From the NCBI RefSeq assembly GCF_017303155.1, contig NZ_JAEKJR010000001.1:868001-932000 (forward strand): a stretch of 64,000 nt of DNA, written 5' to 3'. Of the stretch, positions 28,176 to 36,905 are shown in pieces. The DNA is from Microbulbifer salipaludis. Lineage in GTDB: Bacteria; Pseudomonadota; Gammaproteobacteria; Pseudomonadales; Cellvibrionaceae. Made by a program: the position numbers and the translations under genes. The notes under the pieces were generated by a model, which saw only the letters and a list, made by a program, of their open reading frames with translations, had not been told where the DNA came from and ran no database searches. Within the stretch, counting starts at the first letter, position 1, and every line of letters starts with the position of its first letter.

Positions 28176-29048
28176 CTAGCGCTGGTTGCGCTGCACGATC
28201 CCCATCAGCTTGTACAGCAGCTGCGCGGCACCGAACTCGTAGGCGTGGAATCCGGCGATTGGCGCGAATTCGAGCAGGTCAAAACCGATGATCTCGCGCT
28301 GTTTGGCGACGGATTCAAACAGGTTCAGGGTCTGGTACCAGCCCAGACCACCGGGTACCGGGGTGCCGGTAGACGGGAAGACTGATGGGTCCATGCCGTC
28401 GATATCCAGGGTAAAGAAGACTTTGCTGGGAAAGTCCTCCGGCAGTTCGATGGACTGAACCTGGGTGGGCACCAACTGGTGCGCGTCCAGGTAGCGCACG
28501 TTGTACTGCTTGCGCGCTTCCATCTCTTCCTCGCAGTAGGCGCGAATGCCAAGCTGATACAGCGGGATACCCGCTTCGCAGACCAGGCGCATGACACTGG
28601 CGTGACTGTGCTTGTGGCCCTCGTAGCGGTCGCGCAGGTCGGCGTGGGCGTCGATCTGTACCACGCCGAAATCGGTGATTCCCGCATCCAGGTAGCCCTT
28701 GATAATGCCCCAGGTGACGGAGTGTTCACCGCCGATGCCGACGGGCATTTTGCCGTGCTTGAGAATGTCGGCGGTGGCGCTGGCGATATTGTCCATCACC
28801 TGCTCCGCTGGGCCGCTCACGTCCACGGCGTCGCGGGTATAAATGCCGAGCTCACAGGGTGTGGAGAAGTTATCGAAGGTTTCCAGCTGGTGGGACGCTT
28901 CGATAATGGCCGCCGGCCCCTTGCCGGTACCACCGCCGTAGGAGACGGTTTCTTCGTAGGGAATCGGCAGGATATGAAACAGGGCGTCTTCGGGCTTAGG
29001 TTGCTCGATTTCGGAGCCCAGGAAAATATTGGGGTCTTCTTGGTGCAT
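28176..29048 (-). CDS. speB: Agmatinase (agmatine ureohydrolase)
   Basis: Hydrolyses agmatine to putrescine and urea. All binuclear manganese motifs of the ureohydrolase family are seen: GGEHSVTW, DAHADLRD and DIDGMDPS. Length is 290 aa. The ATG at 29048 begins MHQEDPN. The frame continues 43 codons upstream only by reading through a palindromic repeat, so the longer form is not real. Last gene of the polyamine cluster, 369 bp after nspC with two repeats in between. Confidence 0.93.
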   Translation of the reverse strand: MHQEDPNIFLGSEIEQPKPEDALFHILPIPYEETVSYGGGTGKGPAAIIEASHQLETFDNFSTPCELGIYTRDAVDVSGPAEQVMDNIASATADILKHGKMPVGIGGEHSVTWGIIKGYLDAGITDFGVVQIDAHADLRDRYEGHKHSHASVMRLVCEAGIPLYQLGIRAYCEEEMEARKQYNVRYLDAHQLVPTQVQSIELPEDFPSKVFFTLDIDGMDPSVFPSTGTPVPGGLGWYQTLNLFESVAKQREIIGFDLLEFAPIAGFHAYEFGAAQLLYKLMGIVQRNQR

Positions 29049-29075
29049 GGGTTCTTTATAACCGTTTGTGGCGGC

Positions 29076-29180
29076 GGAGTGGCGGGGGCAGGTTTTCAGG
29101 ACCGCTGTAAACCCATCCCTGGGCGCTGCGGCGCAAACATCCTGTTTGCGACGCTCCTGAAAACCTGCCCCCGCCACTCC
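29076..29180 (+). repeat. Palindromic intergenic element, copy B
   Basis: 105-bp element with perfect 26-bp arms (29076-29101 and 29155-29180) beginning GGAGTGGCGGGGGCAGG. The core has CGCTGTAAACCCATCCCTGG and an inner stem GCAAAC/GTTTGC. It sits directly upstream of speB, opposite in orientation to copy C. Confidence 0.9.
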
Positions 29181-29265
29181 ACCTTCGCTTCAAGTTTTCA
29201 GCTTCGTAGTATTTGAGTACGCATCCCTCTCAAGTGGCTTACGAAGCAACATGGCTAGATATTAA

Positions 29266-29376
29266 GGTGAAGTGCCGGGTGAAAGGTTTCAAAAGCGTCG
29301 GCGACAGGGACGTCGCCGACGCAGCTTACAGGGACGTATTTACAGCGGTTTTGAAACCTTTCACCCGGTGCTTCAT
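29266..29376 (-). repeat. Palindromic intergenic element, copy C
   Basis: About 111 bp. Arms CCGGGTGAAAGGTTTCAAAA (29275-29294) and its complement (29349-29368) pair over 20 bp without mismatch. The core is reversed relative to copy B, with inner stem TCGGCGAC/GTCGCCGA. With B it fills the 369-bp gap between nspC and speB; nothing else was seen there. Confidence 0.88.
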
Positions 29377-29417
29377 CGCCACCGCAACTGCTTCAGAGCT
29401 CCTGCGGTGGACTGGCG

Positions 29418-30611
29418 TCACGAGAGACGAGTTTTAAAGTCTTCGTATCCAAATTCTTTAATCATGCGCAACTCATCGGTATCCGAATTCCACAGGGCAA
29501 TCGAAGGCAGTGGAATCCCGTTGAAGGTGTTGGTTTTGACCATGGTGTAGTAGGCCATTTCCTCAAACACAATCCGGTCCCCGATATGCAGTGGTTCGGC
29601 GAAACTGTATTCGCCAATTCGGTCGCCCGCCAGACAACTCTGCCCGCCCAGCTGGTAGCTGTGCGGCAGCTCTTCCGGCAGCGAGGCGCCGGTAATTTCC
29701 GGGCGGTAGGGCATTTCGATCACATCCGGCATATGGCAGGTGGCAGAGACGTCGAGGATCGCCTGGTTCTTGCCATTCCAGGTCAGGTCGATGACCTCGC
29801 CCACCAGCACGCCGCAAAACAGCGCAACCGCCTCGCCGGGTTCCAGATACACCTGCACATCGTGCTTCTCTGAAAATGCCTTTACCGCGCTGATCAGCTC
29901 TTCCACCTGGTAGTCGCAGCGGGTGATATGGTGGCCACCGCCGAAGTTGATCCACTGCATCTGCGCAATCAGGTCACCAAACTTCTCTTCCACCGCCTGA
30001 ATCGTGCGCTCCAAGGGCTTGAAGTCCTGTTCGCACAGGGTGTGGAAGTGCAGGCCGCTGATACCGGTCAGGTCTTCTCCTTCAAACAGCGAGCGCACAA
30101 TACCCAGCCGCGAACAGGGCGCGCAGGGATCGTAGATAGGTGTGTGGCCTTCCGAGTGTTCCGGATTGATGCGCAAGCCGAACTGTAATTCCGGGCGCTT
30201 TTGTTGCGCCTCGAGGCACAGGGATTTGTAGCGCTTCCACTGCGAGAACGAATTGAAAATCACATGGTGGGCGAAGCCGAGAATTTCTATCAGTTCCTGC
30301 TCTTTGTAGCCGGCGCTGAATACGTGTACCTCTTTGCCGAGGTCCCGGCCGCCGTACTCCTCGAAACCCAGCTTCGCCTCGTTGATACCACTGGCGCAGG
30401 TGCCGGACAGGTATTCGGCGACGATATGCCCCACGCTGAACATCGAAAAGGCCTTCAGCGCAGCCAGCACCTTGGCACCACTGCGTGCTTGTACGTCTGC
30501 CAGCACTTCAAGGTTGTCGCGCAACGCGATTTCATCCACCACGAAACAGGGCGTGGGAACGCGGCTCGGGTCGAATTCGCCGAAGTAGTCTTTGCGGGGC
30601 GTCAGGTCCAT
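29418..30611 (-). CDS. nspC: Carboxynorspermidine/carboxyspermidine decarboxylase
   Basis: PLP enzyme that decarboxylates carboxyspermidine (or carboxynorspermidine), the last step of the alternative spermidine route. It has an alanine-racemase-like fold: Lys53 in LAALKAFSMFS binds PLP, GLHFHTLCEQ and NFGGGHHI line the phosphate site, and LEPGEAV and ATCHMPDV are conserved active-site stretches. Length is 397 aa. It is 65 bp downstream of the dehydrogenase gene, with a terminator-like hairpin in that gap. The PLP fold and operon partners make the call secure. Confidence 0.93.
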   Translation of the reverse strand: MDLTPRKDYFGEFDPSRVPTPCFVVDEIALRDNLEVLADVQARSGAKVLAALKAFSMFSVGHIVAEYLSGTCASGINEAKLGFEEYGGRDLGKEVHVFSAGYKEQELIEILGFAHHVIFNSFSQWKRYKSLCLEAQQKRPELQFGLRINPEHSEGHTPIYDPCAPCSRLGIVRSLFEGEDLTGISGLHFHTLCEQDFKPLERTIQAVEEKFGDLIAQMQWINFGGGHHITRCDYQVEELISAVKAFSEKHDVQVYLEPGEAVALFCGVLVGEVIDLTWNGKNQAILDVSATCHMPDVIEMPYRPEITGASLPEELPHSYQLGGQSCLAGDRIGEYSFAEPLHIGDRIVFEEMAYYTMVKTNTFNGIPLPSIALWNSDTDELRMIKEFGYEDFKTRLS

Positions 30612-30637
30612 AGAGTGTCAGTCACTTCTTGCTCTTG

Positions 30638-30666
30638 CAAAAATCCCGGATCTGGCGATCCGGGAT
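30638..30666 (-). terminator. Terminator inside the polyamine operon
   Basis: Minus strand: a perfect 10-bp stem ATCCCGGATC/GATCCGGGAT with a 4-base loop, followed by TTTTTG. It is ten bases after the dehydrogenase stop and about 27 bases before nspC, so it should reduce nspC-speB transcription unless read through or antagonised. Confidence 0.78.
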
Positions 30667-30675
30667 TGATGGGTT

Positions 30676-31869
30676 TTAAACGAACGGCTTGTCTAGCCAG
30701 GTCTCCTGCCAGGGCAGGCCGTATTTGTTCAGGTCTTCCATAAACGGATCCGGATCCAGCTGTTCCATGTTCCACACGCCGGGCTTCATCCACTTGCCTT
30801 CCATCATCATCTTGGCGCCGATCATCGCTGGCACGCCGGTGGTGTAGGAAATGGCCTGGGACTGAACCTCTTTGTACGCTTCCTGGTGGTCGCAGATGTT
30901 GTAGACGTAATAGATTTTCTCTTCGCCGCCTTTCACACCCTTGATGATGTTGCCGATACAGGTCTTGCCCTTGGTCAGTGGACCCAGGCTTGCGGGATCA
31001 GGCAGCAGCGCCTTCAGGAACTGGATCGGCACAATCTGCTGGCCCTGGAACTCGACCGGTTCAATGCTGGTCATGCCCACATTCTGCAGCACTTCCAGGT
31101 GCTTCAGATAGCTGGCACCGAAGGTCATCCAGAAACGCGCGCGCTCGATCTCCGGGAAGTGCTTGGACAGGGATTCCAGCTCCTCATGGTACAGAAGGTA
31201 CAGGTCTTTTTCGCCGATACCTTCCGGGAATTCAAAGACTCGCTTCTCTTCCATGGGCTTGGTGGTAACCCATTTGCCATCTTCCCAGTAACGGCCATTC
31301 GCGGTGATTTCGCGGATGTTGATTTCCGGATTGAAGTTGGTGGCAAACGGCAGGCCGTGGTCGCCCGCATTGCAGTCGAGAATATCCAGCGTTTTGATGC
31401 GGTCGAAGTGGTGCTTCTTCGCATAGGCGGTAAACACACTGGTGACACCCGGATCAAAACCGCTGCCCAGCAGCGCCATCAGGCCTGCTTTTTCAAATTT
31501 GTCCTGGTAGGCCCACTGCCAGCTGTATTCGAACTTGGCCTCTTCCGGCGGCTCGTAGTTGGCGGTGTCCAGGTAGTGCACACCGGTCTCCAGGCATGCA
31601 TCCATGATGTGCAGGTCCTGGTAGGGCAGGGCCACGTTGATGACCATGTCCGGCTTGACCTTCTCGATCAGCGCGACCATTTCCTTGACGTTATCGGCGT
31701 CTACTTCCGCGGTATTGATTTTACGCGGCAGCATATCGGCGATCTTGTCGCATTTGGATTTGGTGCGGCTGGCGAGAGTGATGTTCTCAAACACTTCCTC
31801 TACCTGCGCACACTTGTGTGCAACTACCTGGCCGACGCCACCGGCGCCGACAATCAGAACGTTGGCCAT
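30676..31869 (-). CDS. Carboxyspermidine (carboxynorspermidine) dehydrogenase, saccharopine-dehydrogenase family
   Basis: NADPH-dependent reductive condensation of putrescine (or diaminopropane) with aspartate semialdehyde. The Rossmann motif VGAGGVGQ is at residues 7-14. DTANYEPPEEAK and GSGFDPGVT are the saccharopine-reductase-fold active-site regions. Length is 397 aa. The ATG at 31869 has AGGGAG seven bases upstream; the earlier in-frame start is unsupported. Position between speA and nspC fixes the substrate class. Confidence 0.93.
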   Translation of the reverse strand: MANVLIVGAGGVGQVVAHKCAQVEEVFENITLASRTKSKCDKIADMLPRKINTAEVDADNVKEMVALIEKVKPDMVINVALPYQDLHIMDACLETGVHYLDTANYEPPEEAKFEYSWQWAYQDKFEKAGLMALLGSGFDPGVTSVFTAYAKKHHFDRIKTLDILDCNAGDHGLPFATNFNPEINIREITANGRYWEDGKWVTTKPMEEKRVFEFPEGIGEKDLYLLYHEELESLSKHFPEIERARFWMTFGASYLKHLEVLQNVGMTSIEPVEFQGQQIVPIQFLKALLPDPASLGPLTKGKTCIGNIIKGVKGGEEKIYYVYNICDHQEAYKEVQSQAISYTTGVPAMIGAKMMMEGKWMKPGVWNMEQLDPDPFMEDLNKYGLPWQETWLDKPFV

Positions 31870-31909
31870 TTTTCTTCTCCCTGATTCTGATGTTGGGGGA
31901 ACCAATAGA

Positions 31910-33832
31910 TTATTTCTCGAAGTAGGTATATCCGCTCATGCTCGCCGTATAGGTGTGCAGGATATCCTTGCGCTGCTGCGCCGTAATGCGCTTTTCTTTT
32001 ACCGCCTTTTCTGCGAGCTTGCGGAAGCGCTCGAACAGATCCTGCGGCGAATATTCCACATAGCTCAGTACATCGGCGATGCTATCGCCGTGGATTTCAC
32101 GGCTGTAATCCACACTGCCGTCTTCTTCAATACGTACGCTCACCACATTGGTATCGCCAAACAGGTTGTGCAGGTCACCCAGCGTCTCCTGGTAAGCGCC
32201 CACCAGGAAGGTGCCGAGAATATACTCTTCGCCTTCCTTCAGCGGGTGCAGCGGCAATGTCTTGCGTACGTCCTGGCGATCGATAAAGCGGTCGATCTTG
32301 CCGTCACAGTCGCAGGTAATATCCGCGATGATCGCCGAACGGGTCGGCGCCTCGTCCAGGCGGTGTACCGGCACCAGCGGAAACAGCTGGTCAATCGCCC
32401 AGATGTCCGGCAGCGACTGGAACACGCTCACATTCGCGTAGTAAATGTCGGACAGTACTTCTGGCAGCGCCTGCAGGTCCACCGGGATCTGATCGACTTC
32501 GTCGAGCAGTTTGCGAATTCTCTGTGCACATTGCAAAAACAGGTTTTCTGCCAGCGCGCGATCCCGCAGGCTCACCTGGCCGTGCAGATAAAGCGCCCGG
32601 ATCTCGTCGCGGTAGTAGAGCCCGTCGTTGTAACTCTCCTGCAGATTTTTCGCGGTAACGCTCTGCAGTGCATCCTGTAAATTCTTCAGCATCGGGTGTG
32701 CATCTTCGCCGATGCTGTCCTCTTCCAGCTCAATGGGTTCGAAGCTGGTGGTATCCAGGATGTTGAACAGCAGCACCGACGAATAGGCTACCGTGGCGCG
32801 GCCGGACTCGGTAATGATGACCGGGTGCTCTACGCCCTCGCTGTCCAAGGTGCCCATGATGGCTTCCACCACGTCCACACAGTACTCATCCAGCGAGTAG
32901 TTCTTGGAGTGGGTGTAATTGGTCTTGGAGCCATCGTAATCCACCGCCAGGCCGCCGCCGAGATCCAGGTAACCCATGGCGGCACCTTCTTCCACCAGAT
33001 CCGCGTAGTAGCGGCAGGCTTCCAGTACCCCGGTACGGATATCGCGGATGTTCGGCACCTGCGAGCCCAGGTGGTAATGCAGCAGCTTCAGGCAGTGCAG
33101 CATGTTGTGGTCGCGCAGCTTGTCGACCATCGCGATCAGGTCATTACTGCCCAGGCCAAAAATGCTGCGGTCGCCACTGGTGGCGTTCCAGTAGCCGCCT
33201 ACCTTGCTGGCCAGTTTCACCCGCACACCGATATTGGGCTCAACCTGTTCACGCTGGGCGCAGTGAATGATGGTGTCTACCTCGGAAGGGGTTTCCACCA
33301 CAAAGAACACCTGCACACCGAGGCGCTGCGCCTGCAATCCCAGGTTGATGAACTCTTCATCCTTGTAGCCGTTGCACACGATCAGGGCATCGGTATTGTC
33401 GAGAATCGACAGCGCGGCAATCAGCTCGGCTTTACTGCCCGCCTCCAGTCCATGACCAAATTCGCGGCCGGCCCTGGCAATTTCCTCGATGACCTGACAT
33501 TGCTGGTTCACCTTGATCGGAAACACACCGCGGAACACATTGCTGTAGCCGCTGCTTTCAATGGCGCTGCGAAACGAGTTGTTGATGCGCGCTATCTGCG
33601 CGTCGAGCAGGTTCTCGAAACGCACCAGCAAAGGCATGCCCAAGCCGCGTTCGGTGGCGCCGTGGGCAATATCCAGCAGGGATACGGCGTGCAAGTCACC
33701 GGCTTTGTTTTTGACTTCAACCGTGATCTCACCGGACTGATTCAAATTGAAATAGCCGGCACCCCAGTTGCGGATGCCGTAGAGCTCTGCGGAGTCGTCG
33801 CAGGTCCAGTTTTCGATCTTTTGTTGTTTCAT
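31910..33832 (-). CDS. speA: Biosynthetic arginine decarboxylase
   Basis: PLP enzyme converting arginine to agmatine, the entry step of this polyamine cluster. PLP lysine is Lys107 in GVFPIKVNQQ. The alanine-racemase-fold barrel is followed by the long helical insertion and C-terminal region of SpeA, ending in SGYTYFEK. Length 640 aa agrees with the family. It is the first gene; the dehydrogenase gene starts 40 bp after its stop. The 106-bp leader lies below a candidate promoter. Confidence 0.96.
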   Translation of the reverse strand: MKQQKIENWTCDDSAELYGIRNWGAGYFNLNQSGEITVEVKNKAGDLHAVSLLDIAHGATERGLGMPLLVRFENLLDAQIARINNSFRSAIESSGYSNVFRGVFPIKVNQQCQVIEEIARAGREFGHGLEAGSKAELIAALSILDNTDALIVCNGYKDEEFINLGLQAQRLGVQVFFVVETPSEVDTIIHCAQREQVEPNIGVRVKLASKVGGYWNATSGDRSIFGLGSNDLIAMVDKLRDHNMLHCLKLLHYHLGSQVPNIRDIRTGVLEACRYYADLVEEGAAMGYLDLGGGLAVDYDGSKTNYTHSKNYSLDEYCVDVVEAIMGTLDSEGVEHPVIITESGRATVAYSSVLLFNILDTTSFEPIELEEDSIGEDAHPMLKNLQDALQSVTAKNLQESYNDGLYYRDEIRALYLHGQVSLRDRALAENLFLQCAQRIRKLLDEVDQIPVDLQALPEVLSDIYYANVSVFQSLPDIWAIDQLFPLVPVHRLDEAPTRSAIIADITCDCDGKIDRFIDRQDVRKTLPLHPLKEGEEYILGTFLVGAYQETLGDLHNLFGDTNVVSVRIEEDGSVDYSREIHGDSIADVLSYVEYSPQDLFERFRKLAEKAVKEKRITAQQRKDILHTYTASMSGYTYFEK

Positions 33833-33943
33833 GGCGCCTTTTTAGTTGAAGTGTCCTTGGGAGTTCAGAAAGTGTATCCCGGAAAGAGTTCCCGGGTGCG
33901 TCAGGGGCGCGAATCTTGGGGCCAGTGTGGGTTGAAAGCAATA

Positions 33944-33974
33944 ACTATAGAAAAGAAATTTCGTCTTTTTTCAA
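33944..33974 (-). promoter_or_regulatory. Candidate speA promoter in an AT-rich tract
   Basis: Minus strand TTGAAA (33969-33974) and TATAGT (33944-33949), with a long 19-bp spacer. The tract 33930-34060 is clearly more AT-rich than its surroundings. No repeat or further gene was seen in the 342-bp gap 33833-34174 apart from this and the terminator. Confidence 0.35.
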
Positions 33975-34070
33975 TGGTGTAAATTAAATTTTTATTCGGT
34001 TTTTCCTGTGCTGGCAGCAACACACCACGCTGGCGTTTTTTTCATTTCTAAAACGTTTGCGCGCGCACAT

Positions 34071-34096
34071 AAAAAAGGCGACTCGAAGGAGTCGCC
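34071..34096 (-). terminator. Terminator of the second His-rich protein gene
   Basis: Minus strand: GGCGACTC, loop CTTC, GAGTCGCC, then TTTTTT. It lies 79 bp past the stop codon. Confidence 0.88.
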
Positions 34097-34174
34097 CGGG
34101 AAAATAACCGAATGTTAATTCGGTTGTTGGGGTGGGGTTTGTGTTTGAGCCTGGGAAGTGACCCTTGCCCGGCT

Positions 34175-34990
34175 TCAGAAGAAACCGGGGTTGGCGACCA
34201 CCAGGTAGCCTCGGCGGCGGTGGTCCCAGCGATAGTAGGTGTCGTAGGCAACGTAGTAATGCAGGCCGTTGAAGCTGACGCTCATCGCCTCCCCGGGCAG
34301 GGTGCGAACGAATGCGCCGATCGGAGCCTCGGCGACCACATAACCGGCACCGTACGGGCGGTAGAAAATGCCGTCGCTGAAGTAGTAGCCCAGGCCGCCA
34401 AACGTCAGGCTGATGTAGGTGCTGGGCAGACGCGTCCAGCGATAGCCGTAGCCGTAGTGTGCCGGACGCCAGCGATGCTTGTGCGGGCGATGGTGCGGGC
34501 GGTGCGGCTTGTGATGACCGCCGTGATGGGGGCGGCTCGGCAAGTGCACCGGGCGGTGGGGTTTATGGTATCCGTGACCATGTCCGTGCCCATGCCCATG
34601 CCCATGCCCGTGTCCGTGCCCATGCCCATGTCCGTGCCCATGCCCGTGCTTCTTGTGGCGACGATTCTTGTCGTAACGGGAGTCGTAGCCCACGTATTTG
34701 AGATACCTGTGGTCCTCTCTGCGGGTGCGGTCGCTCCTTCCCTGGTGATTGTTGTTGCCCTGATGATTGTTGCGACGGTCCTCGCGGGCATGCTGGCGGT
34801 CCTGACGCCGGTTGAGCTCGTCCCGGCGTCTCTGTTCGATGTCGCGCACCTTGATGTGTTGGTCGCGGTTTTGCTGCACAAACTTGCGGCTGAGGTCGTT
34901 GCGGTGGTGGCGATCGTCCCTGTCTGCCAGTGCCGGGCCTGCGACTAGCAGCAGGCTCGCGGTAGTAATGGCTGTAATCAGTGTTTTCAT
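34175..34990 (-). CDS. Exported DUF6515-like protein with (Gly-His)n tract
   Basis: 271 aa, unknown function. A signal peptide (1-22, ending ALA) is followed by a basic, polar region (about 25-105, many Arg, Asp, Asn, His), a run of about 12 alternating Gly-His dipeptides, a His/Pro/Arg-rich segment, and a Tyr-rich C-terminal domain with GLGYYFSDGIFYRPYGAGYV and GLHYYVAYDTYYRW. That domain is a homologue of the one in 27329-28015. GGAGAG lies before the ATG at 34990; the longer frame to 35143 has no ribosome site. Metal binding is plausible but unproven. Confidence 0.7.
   Translation of the reverse strand: MKTLITAITTASLLLVAGPALADRDDRHHRNDLSRKFVQQNRDQHIKVRDIEQRRRDELNRRQDRQHAREDRRNNHQGNNNHQGRSDRTRREDHRYLKYVGYDSRYDKNRRHKKHGHGHGHGHGHGHGHGHGHGHGHGHGYHKPHRPVHLPSRPHHGGHHKPHRPHHRPHKHRWRPAHYGYGYRWTRLPSTYISLTFGGLGYYFSDGIFYRPYGAGYVVAEAPIGAFVRTLPGEAMSVSFNGLHYYVAYDTYYRWDHRRRGYLVVANPGFF
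34573..34650 (-). repeat. Hexanucleotide tandem repeat encoding Gly-His
   Basis: About 13 imperfect units of GGGCAT/GGACAC on the minus strand, in frame, inside the second DUF6515-like gene. Multiples of six keep the frame, so copy number could vary without breaking the protein. Confidence 0.85.
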
Positions 34991-35230
34991 GGTCGCTCTC
35001 CACAGCCGCTGAAGCGGCCTGTCGGTGCCCTGTATCTCAGGCTTTCGTTGAATCTGGGGGCCAGTTTGCCCTGCGTACACTGAATCCTTCCTGAACCGGT
35101 CTAAAAAGGTTGTGCGATGAGGCGAAAAACCGAAGCTGACCAATGTTTTCAGGCTGGGTCATGCTATTTGTTCCACCCGGCGTCGGAAGGTAATATGCCG
35201 CCCGTGTACACCTCTGGCGGAACCCCGGTA

Positions 35231-36079
35231 ATGCAAGTCTTTCACCATGTGGCCAGCCTGCGCGATGCGTTGGCAGAGGCCCGCCGCGATGGCAAGACCA
35301 TCGGTTTTGTGCCCACCATGGGCAACCTCCACGACGCGCACATTGAGCTGGTCAAGCTGGCCCAGCAGCAGTGTGACCTTGTGGTGGTGTCGATCTTCGT
35401 CAATCGCCTGCAGTTTGGCCTGAACGAAGACTGGGACACCTATCCCCGCACTATGCAGGAAGATATGGCCAAACTTCGCGCGGCCAACTGCGACTACCTG
35501 TTCCACCCGGAAGAGAGTGAGATCTACCCCAACGGCATGGACCAGCAGACCAAGGTGATCTGCCCGGCGATGACCGATGTGCTGTGTGGCGCAAGTCGCC
35601 CGGGGCATTTCGAGGGGGTGACCACCGTCGTTGCGAAGCTGTTCAATATCGTGCAGCCGGACCAGGCGGTATTCGGCATCAAGGACTTCCAGCAGCTGGC
35701 GGTGATTCGCCGCATGGTGGAAGACCTGTGCATGCCCGTGGAAATTGTGGCCGCACCGGTGCACCGGGAAGACGATGGCCTGGCGATGAGTTCGCGCAAT
35801 GGCTATCTCACCGAGGAGGAGCGCCCGAAGGTGGCGATACTCAACCAGTCGCTGAACTGGGCGCGTGTGGAAATCGAAAACGGCCGGCGGGATTTTGCTG
35901 CGTTGGAAGAGGAAGCAAAGGCGCGGATCGAGCACGCGGGTTTCAAGGTGGATTACTTTTCCATCTGCAACAGCAAGGACCTGCAGCCGGCGGCGCACGA
36001 TGATCGCGAAATCACGCTGCTGGGTGCCATGTACACCAGCGGCGCGCGTCTGATCGATAACGTTTCTTTGATTATGTAA
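35231..36079 (+). CDS. panC: Pantothenate synthetase (divergent active site)
   Basis: Joins pantoate and beta-alanine with ATP. Family landmarks are present: [43 protein letters not shown], and MSSRNGYL as the KMSKS-like loop. Three normally conserved sites differ: HxGH is HDAH, NPxQF is NRLQF and FGEKDFQQ is FGIKDFQQ. The 282-residue form from ATG 35231 fits the family. An in-frame ATG at 35195 has a better ribosome site (GGAAGG) and would add 12 residues. It ends 12 bp before panD. Confidence 0.9.
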   Translation: MQVFHHVASLRDALAEARRDGKTIGFVPTMGNLHDAHIELVKLAQQQCDLVVVSIFVNRLQFGLNEDWDTYPRTMQEDMAKLRAANCDYLFHPEESEIYPNGMDQQTKVICPAMTDVLCGASRPGHFEGVTTVVAKLFNIVQPDQAVFGIKDFQQLAVIRRMVEDLCMPVEIVAAPVHREDDGLAMSSRNGYLTEEERPKVAILNQSLNWARVEIENGRRDFAALEEEAKARIEHAGFKVDYFSICNSKDLQPAAHDDREITLLGAMYTSGARLIDNVSLIM

Positions 36080-36091
36080 GTGGAGACCGTT

Positions 36092-36481
36092 ATGCAAATT
36101 GAGATGCTGAAAGGCAAGCTGCACATGGCCGCGGTGACTCAGGCAGAGCTGTGGTATGACGGTTCCTGTGCGATCGATGCGGATCTGGTGGAGCTCGCGG
36201 GGCTACGCGAGTTTGAGAAAATCGATATTTACAACGTCTCCAACGGTGAGCGTTTTCACACTTATGTAATTCTTGCGGAGCGGGGCTCCGGCATTATTTC
36301 CATGAATGGTGCGGCGGCGCGTCGGGTGCAGGTTGGCGACCGGATTATCATTGCGGCCTATGCGCAGATGTCTGAATCCGAAGCCGATTCCTTTAAGCCC
36401 AAGCTGGTTTATCTGGATGAAAAGAACCGGGTTGAGCGTAGTACCAATACCATTCCTGTGCAGATGGCTGAGACTGCCTAA
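36092..36481 (+). CDS. panD: Aspartate 1-decarboxylase
   Basis: Pyruvoyl enzyme making beta-alanine for PanC. Self-cleavage occurs between Gly24 and Ser25 in [22 protein letters not shown] and [12 protein letters not shown] are the conserved core. Length is 129 aa. GGAG lies seven bases before the ATG at 36092, which I preferred to a GTG four codons upstream. It forms a panC-panD operon giving the second half of the pantothenate pathway. Confidence 0.95.
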   Translation: MQIEMLKGKLHMAAVTQAELWYDGSCAIDADLVELAGLREFEKIDIYNVSNGERFHTYVILAERGSGIISMNGAAARRVQVGDRIIIAAYAQMSESEADSFKPKLVYLDEKNRVERSTNTIPVQMAETA

Positions 36482-36521
36482 TCTCAACTTCTGTGGTTCC
36501 ATTTATTGCTAGCCCGGTGGC

Positions 36522-36632
36522 GGCGGAGCGTCAGCTATTGGCTTTCAGGACCACTGTGAACCCATCCCTGGGCGTTGCGGCGGCGACGTCCTGTCGCCGA
36601 CGCTCCTGAAAGCCAATAGCTGGCACTCCGCC
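36522..36632 (+). repeat. Palindromic intergenic element, copy D
   Basis: 111 bp with 29-bp arms (36522-36550 and 36604-36632) differing at two positions. Inner arm sequence is AGCTATTGGCTTTCAGGA. The core has CCACTGTGAACCCATCCCTG and inner stem GGCGAC/GTCGCC. It is 40 bp after panD. Confidence 0.9.
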
Positions 36633-36694
36633 TTAAATTTATAGTGTTTGACTTCGTTAGCCCTATCCGATCAGAGCGCGGAAGTCGATGCTAA

Positions 36695-36805
36695 GGCCAA
36701 GCAGCGGGTGCGGGTTTTCAGGAGCGTCGCAAACAGGAGGTTTGCGCCGCAACGCCCAGGGATGGGTTCACAGTGGTCCTGAAAACCCGCACCCGGTGCT
36801 TGGCC
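36695..36805 (-). repeat. Palindromic intergenic element, copy E
   Basis: 111 bp, inverted relative to D and 62 bp away. 29-bp arms (36695-36723 and 36777-36805) have one mismatch. The core shares the D-specific variants CCACTGTG and GCGTTGCGG, but its inner stem is GCAAAC/GTTTGC. D and E occupy most of the 424-bp gap before the next gene. Confidence 0.9.
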
Positions 36806-36905
36806 GCCACATGCTCTCCTTAGGGGGAACCCCGAGCCAAGCTTGTGACCCGATAACCACCCGCCTACCATAGGGCAAAAACCTAGGTAGGAATCTAGCC
36901 TCCCA

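Noticed and set aside
29049..29177. 43-residue N-terminal extension of agmatinase
   Set aside because: It is translated from palindromic repeat B and similar peptide strings arise from the other copies; the ATG at 29048 gives the family length.
34573..34650. Possible CRISPR-like repeat
   Set aside because: Units are six bases, without spacers, and encode Gly-His in frame.
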